Assembly (NCBI GenBank): GCA_944472135.2
Contig: OX235263.1
Coordinates: 13,065,517 to 13,129,516 of the forward strand
Direction: 5' to 3'
From: Trichobilharzia regenti
Taxonomy: Eukaryota > Platyhelminthes > Trematoda > Strigeidida > Schistosomatidae
Length of the DNA stretch: 64,000 nt
In this document: positions 54,232 to 64,000 of the stretch, one piece after another
Layout: every line of letters begins with the position of its first letter
Numbering within the stretch: position 1 is the first letter of the stretch
Notes under the pieces: model-generated
Databases searched by the model: none
The model's input: only the letters and a program-made list of their open reading frames with translations
Told to the model about the DNA's origin: nothing
Made by a program: the position numbers and the translations under genes

Positions 54232-55345
54232 GCTAAGGCCTTCGACAGCGTCGATCGAGAGGTCATTTGGAAACTACTTCGCTACTACGGGGTCCCATCG
54301 ACAATTATACACCTCATCCAACAGTTATACGACAATGCTGCATGCCAAGTAATTCACAACGGGAAACTTACGGAAGCCTTCGAAGTGAGGACGGGAGTGA
54401 GGCAAGGCTGTCTACTATCACCAATGATCTTCCTGATTGCAATTGATTGGATATTGCGACAGACAACGGCAACCAACGAGGGAACAGGCATAAAATTGAC
54501 TGACACAAAAGACTTGGAGGATCTGGATTTCGCCGATGATATATGTCTGATTTCCCATAAACTGGAAGATATGCAAGTGAAAAGTAACAAGTTGGCAGAA
54601 GAAGCATCAAAGATAGGACTTCACGTGAACATAGATAAAACAGAGATAATGAAGATTCCTAGCCAACATCAACAGCAAGAACAACAACAGACAACATTAA
54701 GCATAAATGGGAAGAACCTGAAAGAAACAACCTCCTTCACCTACCTGGGAAGCATCGTCTCAACTACAGGCAGAACTGACGAGGACATCAAAGCCAGAAT
54801 CGGAAAAGCAAGACAAGCTTTCATTACTCTCAAATCTGTGTGGAGGTCAACAGCAATCAGCATCAAAAATAAGATCCGGATTTTCAACTCCAATGTGAAG
54901 TCAGTGCTACTATACGGATCAGAGACTTGGCGAGTCATAAAGAGCATCTCAAACAAACTTCAAACCTTCATTAACAACTGTCTCCGCTCAATACTCAAGA
55001 TCAGATGGCCAGAAAAGATCAGCAACAGGGATCTCTGGGAGCGAATCAATCAGGAACCGATTGTGAAACAAATAGGCAGAAAGAAATAGAGATGGATTGG
55101 CCATACGCTGAGGAAACCATCAAGTGACATCACTAGACAAGCCCTCGAGTGGAACCCGAAAGGGAGGCGGCGAGTTGGTCGTCCAAGGGTGACTTGGAGG
55201 AGGTCATGCGAGGAGGAGATGAAAGCATGTGGACAGACCTGGAGCAGGGTGAAAAAGTTGTCAGAAAACCGAAGTCAATGGAGGTGCGCAGCTGAAGCCC
55301 TATGTTCCTCTAGGAACTAAAGGATACAATAATAATAATGAGCTA
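54232..55345 (+). mobile_element. RTE-like retrotransposon, best-preserved 3' half
   Basis: 5' truncated inside the RT at KAFDSVDREVIW, with the coding region to 55320, a short 3' UTR ending ctatgttcctctaggaac, and an AATAAT tail to about 55340. It serves as the reference copy for the other RTE pieces in the window. Confidence 0.88.
54235..55320 (+). CDS. RTE reverse transcriptase and C-terminal region, one premature stop
   Basis: A 362-codon frame interrupted only by TAG at 55087-55089, where relatives have a Trp-type codon. Order: KAFDSVDREVIWKLLRYYGV (catalytic Asp of motif A); VRTGVRQGCLLSPMIF (palm block with RQGC); DLDFADDICLISHKLEDM with the catalytic Asp pair at 54535-54540; VNIDKTEIMKI; SFTYLGSIVSTTGRTDEDIK; VLLYGSETW; RWIGHTLRKPSSDITRQALE; and RRSCEEEMKACGQTW to the end. 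The role would be reverse transcription of element RNA at the nicked target. The N-terminal endonuclease and RT start are missing, so it cannot be autonomous. The longest ATG-initiated frame begins at 54385. Confidence 0.9.
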
Positions 55346-56163
55346 AGTTTGTAACTTGTTGAAAATACTTCTTTTAATGCGACCGCCAGTGTTTCTGAAG
55401 CGTATACAAGGGAGCAACTAACTGATTTCGCATTGGTGGGAATATCCAAATCTTGTTTTCTATGCTGCTGAGTTAGCGCAGAAGATTTCCAAACTGGTTT
55501 AAGGTCGATGAAGGCATATCATACCTTTTAAATTCTGATTTTGACATTTTCATCTGTTTTGCTAGCCTACAGTTGAAACCATGATTCCAAGCCAGATAAC
55601 TGAAGGAAGTTATCTCCGTCGAATCTCTCCCGTTGATGGTGATTGGTGCTGGTTGTTGTTCCTGTTGCTCTCGGTGTTGGTGCGTGGTTATCTTCATCAC
55701 CTCCGTCTTCGCTAGGTTCAACTGTAATCTGTCCTGTCTTCATTGGCTGCCAGCTTCTTCAATCAGTTTGTTGGCTTTCGTTTGTAAGACTTTGAGTATG
55801 TGTGATATTTAGCATAAGCCATCCACGCAAGAAATTCAGATCGTCTAGATGGAGTCTTTTTATCGGTGATCCAACGTATTCCTGTCTTCTCACTTCCATG
55901 TGTAGTCTTGCGTACAATCTAGTTCACCGAAATGAAGATTATCATCATCATCGTTGTTCATGACAGGCAGCCCCCTTGTCTCACTACTGTATTTACGTTG
56001 AATGTCTCTCTGAATTTTCCGTTTGTATCACCTGCTTTGTCGCATTGCCGCATAGCCAGCTGTTGAATGAAGTTGGTAAAGACTTATGCTCTGTACGCGA
56101 TGGTGTTAAAGTAGTTTCCAAATACATCAAGTCAAGTCTATCCTTCAGTGGCTTTTCGGTAGT
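55346..56163 (-). mobile_element. RTE-like retrotransposon, +4 subfamily, left piece
   Basis: Minus-strand blocks HREQQEQQPAPITINGRDST and SFSYLAWNHGFNCRLAKQ lie at 55560-55690. The catalytic region at 55823-55845 reads ttcttgcgtggatggctt (four extra nucleotides). RT palm words continue to 56163, where an insertion splits the copy; it resumes at 56736. Confidence 0.8.
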
Positions 56164-56735
56164 GATATGTATCCACATATATATATATATATTTATGTGT
56201 GTGTGTATGTTGGTCTCTCTTTCTGTTTGTCTGTGACCATTTCACTGGTATGAACTTGTCTCCTTTACCAATGTATATTCTCCTTATATTATATTATATA
56301 TAATATGAGTGTTTGTTGACAGTCCGTTGCTTGGTAACATATATCCATATATGGTTGTTGACATGTCTGCTATATTCGCTATGTATATTTGGATCGACAC
56401 TCCATTATAATTAGCCATTCATGTTAAGACTGTCTAATGATTTGTTCCCACGCTTTGTCTGGAACATTCATATATATTTCGCATTCACAATCTTGTGACT
56501 TTACTTTACAACTACTTTACTTACTTACCACTTTGATGTGAGACCATTTTATCTTCGTCTCCTTGTGTTTGGAATAGAAGTATCATCGCAAACCTAGTGG
56601 TCTTCTGATTTCCGCCTTCTCGCGTCAGGACAATTAGTTTCTCGACCAGTCCATAACAATAATTTAGCGACGAGTACATAACAATTTGGCGACGGGGAAA
56701 ACTACTATTAACCACTCAGCAGCAGCAACATAACA
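56164..56735. mobile_element. 572-bp insertion, LTR-like, 6-bp direct repeats
   Basis: Flanked by ggtagt at 56158-56163 and 56736-56741, and it splits RTE sequence that reads on across the junction. It contains an AT dinucleotide run (56177-56191), GT repeats and TATA-like words. Near its right end it has atttggcgacggggaaaac, which resembles the primer-binding neighbourhood after a 5' LTR. No ORF. An LTR plus leader of an unidentified retroelement is the best guess. Confidence 0.55.
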
Positions 56736-56985
56736 GGTAGTTGTTGAAATTGAGGTGGAATAATAGCTGAAAGCCATTCTACGGTTAGTTTGATGCTAAT
56801 GCGTAGAGTTGTTATCTGATCAGCATATGATTTGTCTTTCCTGAATCTGGCTAGTTCTGGGCTGCTAAAGTTCTGAGTTTACTTTACTTTTTATTCTCTC
56901 CAGGATGACGCGACTTAGTATTTTACTTGGTGTGGAGGTCACGTCATGGATTCCGCTAATTCTCATCATGTCGATGCCAGACTGG
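56736..56985 (-). mobile_element. RTE-like retrotransposon, right piece of split copy
   Basis: The words gctaatgcgtagagttgtta and tgatttgtctttcctgaatc match 17620-17680 (the QSGFRKGKSC / DQIATLR region). It ends near 56985. Confidence 0.74.
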
Positions 56986-58160
56986 AATAGTTCAAAATTA
57001 TCATTAAAAAGGGCTATCCATTATCACCGATGACATTCCTAATTGTGGTGGGGTGAATTATGCGGAATACCATGCATGAGCGAGAGAAGACAGGAATAGA
57101 CTGGACCCCCAATAGGAAGGTGTCGGTGGGACAACGGTAGAATGCTTGCCGACCACACAGGTGTTCCCGCCCAACGTATTCCTTAACCTAGCCAAGAGGA
57201 AATGTTGGGCATGAAGCTAGCAGCTCCATCCCGTACAAATAAACATCCCTAATACCGAAACTTCATAGCTCTAGCTTGAAGCCCCATGTTCCACTGGGAA
57301 CGTAAAGGAATGAATAAAACCAATAAGAAGGCACAGGAAGATCTGGATTTCATGAATGTTTTGTGTCTGTTATCACACACATATTCGAAGACTCACAGGT
57401 GGAAACCAAAAAACTGGCAGAAGAAGCTGGCGTAAAAGACAACACTTCAAATGAACATAAGGAAGGTGGAAGTGATGAAGATACTCGCCGACCATCAATA
57501 ACTAGCAACAGTCACTATCAAGGCGAGAAGTTTGAAAGAGGCAACGTCTTCTAACTAAAGACTACAGCCCAGATGAGGATGTCAAAACCTGAATGGCAAA
57601 GGCAATTCAGACCTTCATTACTCTGAAATCAGTTTCAAATTCTTTTGAAACCAGCATAAGGAATGAAATTCGGAATTTCAAAACTAATGTAAGGTCAGTC
57701 AGTTATACTTCGTCAGAAGCTTTGATTCCAGCTCCACTAAGAGCATTTCCAGTAGTCAGATCCAAAATTTCATCAACAGAAGCCTTCGCTATCTCCATAC
57801 CGAAGATAAGATGGTGAGCCAGAATGAATCAGCGACAAGAGAGTCCGGTGAAAAATTAACAAAGAACCTATTTTTGTACACATTTTTTGAAGCAAATAGA
57901 AATGGATCAGATGCATTCTGAGAAAACCGTTAGATAACATCGCATGCCATGTCCCTAGGTGGAATCCTAAAAATAAATGACAAGTTGGACGTTGGCTGAA
58001 GTTAAAATGAAATAGACAGTGACAGGAAGAGATGGGAGACAATGAATAGTCGTGAGGCCAGGTGAAAAGAACTGCAGAGAATAGGACAAAGCGAAGATGT
58101 GCTTTTAAAGTCTTATGTTCCACTCTGAAACCAAGAAAACGACAGCAAAATAATCGTTGA
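56986..58160 (+). mobile_element. RTE-like retrotransposon with SINE insertion
   Basis: RT words (attaaaaagggctatccattatcacc) precede the insertion at 57121-57319. After it comes the catalytic region ttcatgaatgttttgtgtctg at about 57349, with normal spacing but mutated Asp codons. Then come TLKSVSNSFETSIRNEIRNF at 57615-57680 and the 3' end near 58110-58155. Confidence 0.78.
57121..57319 (+). mobile_element. tRNA-derived SINE with TSD
   Basis: Flanked by ccaataggaagg (57109-57120) and ccaataagaagg (57320-57331), one mismatch. The head retains ggtgggacaacggtagaatg, the body gttgggcatgaagctagcag, and the tail gcttgaagccccatgttccactgggaac. It is the same family as the unit at 5192-5445 but lacks any 5S head, showing that the tRNA part moves alone. 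Confidence 0.88.
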
Positions 58161-58764
58161 AAAATTTCACCTGGTCACAGATAGACGATTAACTCACTAT
58201 GTATTTGTCATCAATAAATTTTAATGAATTAGGTATAATCTACTTACCGTATGATTAGGTGGATTAATAAGCAATAACATTTACCTAAGTCTGAACTACC
58301 TCTCATTTCTTCATCAATAACTCTGGCAACGAACAAACCAACAACCCATGGCCCGAAAAATATAAAGGAGAAAATGAAGATCGATTTAACATGCACTGGG
58401 AAGACTTTTGAATAACACGATGCACCAGGTCAGGGCTGGAGATGAAAGTGAATCCGAAAGAACAAGATACATGTTGGTCCGAGTGTGGCACAGAAGAGAA
58501 CATGTCAGGAGGAAATGGAAGCCTATAGGCAATTGTGGAGCTATCTATGAAAGACCACAGAGAAAAGACCAAAAAGAGCATTATCTCACTGTTACACCCG
58601 AAAACCTAGAGGATGGTAACACTGTAGCAACAGACAGCTAGTATAAAGTGAACAGGTACGTAACATTCAATGAAATGAGAGGTGAGCAAAAATCTGGTGA
58701 TGACTTCAGAGAAATAACAGGTGGGACTTATAGTTCAGCTAATAAAGCATTAGACTTGTTGATG
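58161..58764. other. unassigned; possible RTE trace
   Basis: 58400-58620 has words faintly like an RTE C-terminus (gtcaggaggaaatggaagcc), not enough to assign. Confidence 0.4.
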
Positions 58765-59290
58765 TTAGGTGGTTGGAGGCAATCGCCAGGAAACCTATGA
58801 CCTAGGTGTTGTGCTAGTTGGTTCTCACAAGTCAGTCAGCAAGGCGTATCTGCGACCCTGAAGGAACAACTCATTTCCCTTCTGAGAATTTAGCCTGCGT
58901 CACCCAGTAAGAGCTGCAGTCAGAGACGTTACCACTGAGCTATTCGGGCTGGCTTGAGAGTAACCTCTTTTAAGACTGTATTGGATATTTTTGATTGGAC
59001 ACTAGTCAATAACTAGTCTAATGTATCTAGTCCTATCTTCAAAGTACACTGAATTCTAACAGTCAAGCTTGCAACGTGGCCACAACTCTAGGTGGCTTGC
59101 CATAAGAGTGCACTGTGAATTGTTGGTATTAGATGGTTGAAGGCAGTCAGAAGGAAGCCTTAGCAACACCTAGGTTCCGTGCTAGTTGGCATTCATCAGC
59201 AAGGCGTAGGATTCAGTCTGCATCGAACAAAAGACTAGACACATCACACTAATTACTGACTGGTATCCAACCAAAAGAATTAGACTGCCA
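58765..59290 (-). mobile_element. tRNA-derived SINE (third family) and adjoining arm sequence
   Basis: 58765-58960 is a minus-strand copy of the SINE at 21065-21245, with the tRNA-like head at about 58890-58955. 59000-59220 parallels the left palindrome arm and centre at 20667-20850 in the same orientation. The SINE plus arm block seems to travel as a longer repeat unit. Confidence 0.77.
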
Positions 59291-61014
59291 ACAAATTCAG
59301 AAGCTGTTGATGAGAATGAATTTGTTTTCTTAAGCAAATCTACTCCTCAGTTAGTCAACTCTCAGAAGAAAGAAGGTAGAAGCGAACTCATCCTTCTGAT
59401 GTATCCGTTTTTTCATCAAATGATAAATAACTACCTGGATTCAACAGTATAAAAACTGATTTAATAATCAGTCATGAATTCGTCTCATTTTTATGTTTTC
59501 TTACCTTATTTTTTCTAATTTCTTCAGGACATAACTAATCACTGTAACTATCTGTCTCCATCAACATTTCGTCGATTCAAATCAATTTGATTATTATTAT
59601 TATTAGATTGACTCCGATGACTTACACTTGACCACTTTTACTTTCTAGTCAGGATAGGTAATTTGTTGTGAGACTATGGGGAAGAGGGAGTAGGAGAAGT
59701 AGAAGAGGATAAGAGTCAACACTCATCTACACTTCTGGTCGATTATTCCCCAATTAGTCTTGACTATATGAAGATAAAAGTAAACAAATATCAAAAAAGA
59801 AAAACATAACACATGAACAAATGGACAGTCGAAAACGTCTAGTGTTCCTATTTGGGGCTGTATATTTATTTTAGAATCTTTAGGAGATGGTAAATAAACA
59901 AACATTGTTTACAGAATTGATTTCAATTGCCCAGAAACTTAAATCAAAGCGAAAAAAAGGAAAGAAAGGAAGTCTTTCTTAATCTTAGTTACTTTTCTGT
60001 GTTCCTTGCATATATAAGTGTTAGACTAGACTTAAGATAGACCACAAAATAACCACACTTAGAAAAAAAACTTCACCGCTTTATAACTCTACCCTAACGT
60101 GTGAGGACTGACGAAAGAAATCAAGAGTAAAAAGACTTAAGATGGGAAGTGTGACTGGGATGGAGTTTTTATTTTACACAAAAGAAATATCAAAATTAAT
60201 AAATAAATAAATAAAGGTGTTATACAACTTATTTGTGATTTTGACTTATGATAGGCTCGGAGAGTGCTCTGAATGAAAGCACAACGAGAGAGCGAACCAA
60301 GTATGTACCGGATAGTCACATATCAAAAGATGAAGTAGTGTTAAAAGTGGGTGAATGCGTTGAAACAGAAGTTCAAAGTTTCCAAAGTTCAAATACACTA
60401 CATATATATTTCGGGGCAGCCTTCGTCATATATGGACACATAGAGAGAAGACACAAAGAGAGAAGAGAAAAGGGGAAAACAGAAGATGAAACAGTGGAAA
60501 GATGAACAATGAAAAGAGAGGCCAAGTTCAGTCTACAGCATACAGAAGAAACGACACGAGAAGAGTTCTAGGAGAGACTAAAGATAATTTACTGATACAC
60601 TGTAACCAAAAGAAAAACCTTATTTAGATAAGGGGAATAGATTGAATAGCCAAGTAAGTATACAGGAAGATATCTACACAGAGGAAACCATCGAAGGATT
60701 CTGAAGAAAACATCATTGTCAACAATGGGTTGACCACTACAAAGGACTCTAGAGACGATCATAGACCGCAACTCATCCGGAAATACCTCCAGCAATCTCA
60801 CGGATTCATCAAGGAACTTGAATCCTCCAACAAAAGCAGAAATGTAGAAATAACAACAATAGACAGGATGTTTGGAAAAAAAATAGAATGGGATCATAAA
60901 TAATGCGATGAATAACCGTTTATGGAATTAGGGATTAAGATATGATAGAGAAGATCTGTAGCTCAGGTGGATGATTTTGATGTGGTTGTGTTCTCTGAGC
61001 TGGATAGTTAATTT
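59291..61014. other. unassigned AT-rich stretch
   Basis: No clear family. A 102-codon minus-strand frame at 60589-60897 has no motif I can name. Because 60590-60890 lies just upstream of a PLE it could be part of it, but I cannot show that. Confidence 0.4.
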
Positions 61015-61735
61015 GCGAAGCTTACATCGCCCTACTAAGCGACATCTTCAGCGCATACTTCAATCCATTGAAGTGATGGTAAAGCGATTTTTGCCTTACC
61101 ACATAAAAAGGATATCTCAGAAATCACTGCAAGAATCTTCAAACCTCTAGGAACTGACGTCTTGCACAAATCAACAAAGTCATCTCACTCAGTTATATGT
61201 CAACCAAAAGACTCAACAGCGAAAGAAAATAAAACCAACATCATCTACAAAATAAATTGTAGCAACTGCGAATAACACTACATTGGCCAAAGTGGACGTC
61301 CCCTTCGTCTTCATATCCATAAACATAAGCTAGCCACCAAAAGACATGAAATTCACTCCCTAATATTGCTACATACAGACAACCATACACATCTTCTATT
61401 AGACAGAGGAAACAACAAGAATGCTAGAGAATTTTTAGAAGGCTGCCTGGTAATCCAGTGAATTGTCAACCAATAGACACATCGAGGTAGAAAAAATTTA
61501 CCAAACTGCAGGAAGGAAATCTCATACACATAGGGTCAAACTTCAGGTCAAAGAAACAATTAGTTCCAATACAATTAGCTTAGAGGGTGTGAAAAGACAC
61601 AGAAACAACCGATCACATCCAAGGTCCAGTCACCAGGAGAAATGATTAATAAACTCTTGGAGAAATCTAAAAGCTCACTTCAGTGGACTGAAGTATGCTC
61701 TGAAGATGTCGCCTAGTAGGGCTATGAAAGCTTTA
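61015..61735 (+). mobile_element. PLE (separate lineage) with 60-bp inverted ends
   Basis: 61015-61080 recurs inverted at about 61673-61735 (cgacatcttcagcgcatact with agtatgctctgaagatgtcg). Between them one frame reads FKPLGTDVLHKSTKSSHSVI, then NKTNIIYKINCSNCE, a stop, and HYIGQSGRPLRLHIHKHKL. The YxINCxxC...YIGQ.GR pattern is that of PLE nucleases from a different lineage than the CICGxxYIGRT copies. One stop sits between the Cys pair and YIG, and the RT is absent. Confidence 0.8.
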
Positions 61736-62014
61736 CTTTCAAGGTTATATTTTAATTTTACCTGTCAGTTTATCTATGGGTTCATTCGTTTACATTTTTT
61801 GCTTTAGACTTACAATATTGATGATAACAGTCTGTCTTTATTGCATCTTCTGCTTACCCTCTACTTGTCCCTTGTCTACGGATTTCTCCTATCAGTATAG
61901 AAACTCATTTTACGCTAAACAACGAAGATGTCAGTATCTGTTTGAGTGATAAAAAGGGTGGATAAAAACTGTCCTTTCTCTTCTTCTTAACTTCTCAGTG
62001 AGCACATCTAAAAA

Positions 62015-62165
62015 CTCCGCTTGGTGTGTACTGATAAAGGTTCTCAAACTAGGACGAGACAGCTGACCAGTACTCCCCACAGATTTTTCTTGTGGTTCTC
62101 TAACTGATGTCAGCTCATCATGAAATCCTCTATCCAATCAAACAACATCCCTACCAAACCGATAC
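62015..62165 (+). mobile_element. hammerhead SINE 3' part, decayed
   Basis: The ribozyme block has ctgataaaggttctcaaact in place of the core and GAGA for GAAA. Tail words follow (ctaactgatgtcagctcatc). Confidence 0.75.
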
Positions 62166-62177
62166 TTGGAAATTAAT

Positions 62178-62545
62178 CTGATGCTCACTAGCGACTGGTC
62201 GTATTCAGACAGTTAATATGGGGTTCTAGTGGGAAGCCGCTAATGCAGTAGTCCATAAAAGAAGATATTGCGAAATGGCCGTGCTATGTCATGAATTGGC
62301 AGAGGTTAGAATTCCTGAGCCATTTTATCGCGTCCCAGTAGTTCAGTGGTCGCCTTGTAAGCAGAAGGTCCTGGATTCACCCCACAGCGACGGTGGGTGC
62401 TTGCTGCTGAGGAGTCCCGGACTAGGCTGGCGAACAAGTTGTCCATTACTCTCTGCATGTTTTCCAATGGTTTTCTAACTGGTGTAAGCTCACGATAAAG
62501 TCCTTCATCAAATCAAACAAAATCCCTACAAATCCAATGCTTAAA
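62178..62545 (+). mobile_element. hammerhead SINE, full length, ribozyme damaged
   Basis: Leader (gatgctcactagcgactgg; agtgggaagccgc), tRNA-like head (cccagtagttcagtggtcgc; B box ggtcctggattc), ribozyme block with core CTGAGGA but a disrupted helix II and GAAC for GAAA, then the tail. It shows the complete family architecture of about 370 bp. Confidence 0.84.
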
Positions 62546-62707
62546 GTTAAAACAGCTGTGTTAACTTGAACTGACTTAGGTTGATGAACACTAGAAGTAA
62601 CTAATTCTTCATTTATAATTATGCTACACCATACGTGACAGATAGTAAAACTTTTTAAAAATCAAAAAAGGATAGCCTGAGGCGTGATTTCGTTAATTGC
62701 AGGACAG

Positions 62708-62730
62708 AACTCCGCACAAGCGGAGTTTTT
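62708..62730 (+). terminator. GC-rich hairpin with T tract
   Basis: aactccgc (62708-62715) pairs perfectly with gcggagtt (62720-62727) across an acaa loop, followed by a run of T. It looks like an intrinsic terminator, but such hairpins have no established terminator role in animals, so only the structure is claimed. Confidence 0.45.
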
Positions 62731-63094
62731 AATTCGGTAGTAGTAGTAGTAGACTTAAAACCACCCTGTGAAAGAAATAACTACTCGGTGAGGAATGTAA
62801 AAAGATGTTTTCAGTGATTGTTAAAATACTCCAATTTGCTCTAATCATAAATGCTTAAGGCTAATTGGCTTTTTTCACGAATATTAATTAATGTATATTG
62901 AAAAGATGTTCATTGCATGCAAACTAAGAGAAATAAGAAGCATTACAATGATGTATATGTCTAAATCAAGTCCACATTTAAAATTTTGAAAAAATTTAAT
63001 TTTAGTTTTTCCCGTCGACTGATTGGACAGAAGTCCTCGATCTCAGGTTGACATGTCCACTTCTTGTGCAGATGCTTCGATGATGTCTGGGCAT

Positions 63095-63440
63095 GTAATT
63101 AGAATTTAATTTGTTGATGGTGACTAGTAGTGGAATCCAGGATGTGCGTTTCGTCCTATTAGGGACTCGTCATCTGGATGTACCTGCATTCCCCGGTGAG
63201 AGGTGATGTTCCCACTGAGGCTCGAACCCAGTGCCCATAATTTCAAATACCAAAGCGTTATCCATTAGGCAACTTGGGCCACGAGAGCCACCTCTTGTGC
63301 AATGGGTTATATTAATTATTCAATTAAATTAATTGAATTTGGACACTGGGTTCTAGCCTCAGTGGGAACATCACCAGTCACTGGGAAACGCAGGTTCATC
63401 CAGTGACGATTTCCACTGCTAGTCACCATCCACGAATTAA
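63095..63440. mobile_element. Sm-alpha-like SINE, inverted pair
   Basis: 63095-63310 is a minus-strand copy: tRNA-like head (63225-63310, ggctctcgtggcccaagttg read on minus), body, ribozyme 63135-63179, and the ggattccactactagtcacc region. 63340-63440 is a plus-strand partial copy of the same family that lacks the ribozyme block. The head, body and tccactnctagtcacc words are those of schistosome Sm-alpha repeats. Confidence 0.84.
63135..63179 (-). ncRNA. Sm-alpha-type hammerhead ribozyme with C3 change
   Basis: Helix I atccag/ctggat is intact, helix II GTCC/GGAC with a ctaat loop, and GAAA is present. Schistosome satellite hammerheads have this layout. The core reads ATGACGA where CUGANGA is expected, so the invariant C3 is A; this should cripple cleavage unless G8 is compensated, which it is not. 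Confidence 0.8.
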
Positions 63441-63494
63441 GTTTCAAAAATTGTAGGCGTTATGTACATGATAATCTAATAATTTTCAGGTATC

Positions 63495-63685
63495 GGTTTT
63501 GTAATGGTCTACGAGCTCGACTTGTAACCAGAAGGTCCTGGATTCGAATTCCACCCGATGGGTGCATACTGATGAAGAGTCCCAAACTAGAACGAAACAG
63601 CTGTCCGGTACTTCCTGCAGGTTGTCCAATGGTTCTGTAACTGATGTCAGCTCATGATAAAATCTTCCGGCCTATCTAAAAATTC
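63495..63685 (+). mobile_element. hammerhead SINE
   Basis: Head words gtaatggtctacgagctcg and ggtcctggattcgaattcc, then a ribozyme block with core ATGAAGA (C3 lost) and intact GAAA and helix III, and tail ctgatgtcagctcatgataa. Confidence 0.82.
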
Positions 63686-63689
63686 CTGT

Positions 63690-64000
63690 TTTAACATTAA
63701 GGAAACAATAATCTCAATAAATTTATTATCAAGCTGTACAATCGCATATATATATATATATTCCTTGATATATTAAGGATATTCATACCCATTTTTGAGC
63801 ATTTTCAGTCAATATAAACTACAAACAGAACTGCTAAACGACTTTTTATACACAATTTTTTGATTCTGAACGTAGTAAAATTTTGAAACTGAAATTTGTT
63901 GATTCTATAATGTGCGCCTCTAATCATTATTTTTGACCATTCGTTTTCCACATTATTCGGCCGGCGAATAATTTAAGTAATTTAATAATTCCTATTGTAG
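63690..64000. other. PLE terminal-repeat-like fragment (minus) and AT-rich end
   Basis: 63720-63765 on the minus strand matches tataagcgattgtacagctt of 31412-31440. A TA run lies at 63747-63761. The remainder is unassigned. Confidence 0.5.

Noticed and set aside
58303..58641. Opposing frames of 77-92 codons as genes
   Set aside because: They overlap on opposite strands, have no motifs, and partly resemble RTE C-terminal words.
60589..60897. 102-codon minus-strand frame as a membrane protein
   Set aside because: The hydrophobic look comes from AT-rich reverse reading; no signal, motif or sister copy supports it.

Overview
The window looks like repeat-dense, gene-poor nuclear DNA of a blood fluke (family Schistosomatidae, probably Schistosoma or a close relative). 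It is AT-rich and has no long open frame that reads as a host protein. The repeats are the ones schistosomes are known for: SINE-like repeats with hammerhead ribozymes (Sm-alpha type), CR1-like non-LTR elements resembling SR1, RTE-like non-LTR elements resembling SR2/Perere-type elements, and several lineages of Penelope-like elements (PLEs) with GIY-YIG endonucleases. The species call is inference from repeat content. Family names rest on motifs and comparison between copies in this window, because no database search was possible.

Layout. 1-1.3 kb: CR1-like 3' end on the minus strand. 1.4-3.9 kb: RTE debris, three hammerhead SINEs and a PLE endonuclease remnant. 5.07-5.45 kb: a 5S rRNA-like unit joined directly to a tRNA-like unit with a LINE-like tail. 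8.1-9.3 kb: a PLE with inverted terminal repeats. 10.3-15.1 kb: RTE remnants, one split by a CR1-like insertion. 15.6-20.6 kb: a nest of two PLE copies and a 2-kb RTE element, all minus strand. 20.66-21.25 kb: a 167-bp-arm palindrome next to a tRNA-derived SINE. 21.8-25.1 kb: RTE pieces, then a PLE carrying a 702-bp LINE insertion with target-site duplication (TSD). 25.1-33.6 kb: a second CR1-like copy, RTE copies, a PLE and a LINE 3'-UTR insertion with TSD. 34.1-34.85 kb: a PLE endonuclease, then a full-length U2 snRNA-like sequence framed by 53-bp inverted repeats. 35.7-42.9 kb: SINEs, PLEs and a CR1-like copy hosting a PLE insertion with TSD. 43.95-45.04 kb: a PLE palindrome with arms of about 475 bp carrying hammerhead-like motifs. 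45.7-49.9 kb: RTE, a second LINE and SINEs. 51.1-58.2 kb: PLE, head-to-head RTE pairs, inverted hammerhead SINEs, and the best-preserved RTE reverse transcriptase (54.2-55.3 kb). 58.8-63.7 kb: SINEs, a PLE with inverted ends, and an inverted Sm-alpha-like pair.

There is no operon-like logic. The relations are parasitic: autonomous non-LTR elements and PLEs supply enzymes, and SINEs share tails or promoters with them. Nested insertions with TSDs give relative ages. The observations most worth follow-up are the divergent U2-like RNA with compensatory stem changes, the 5S-tRNA composite, the hammerhead motifs in PLE repeats, and an RTE subfamily that shares a 4-nt insertion at the reverse transcriptase catalytic motif.
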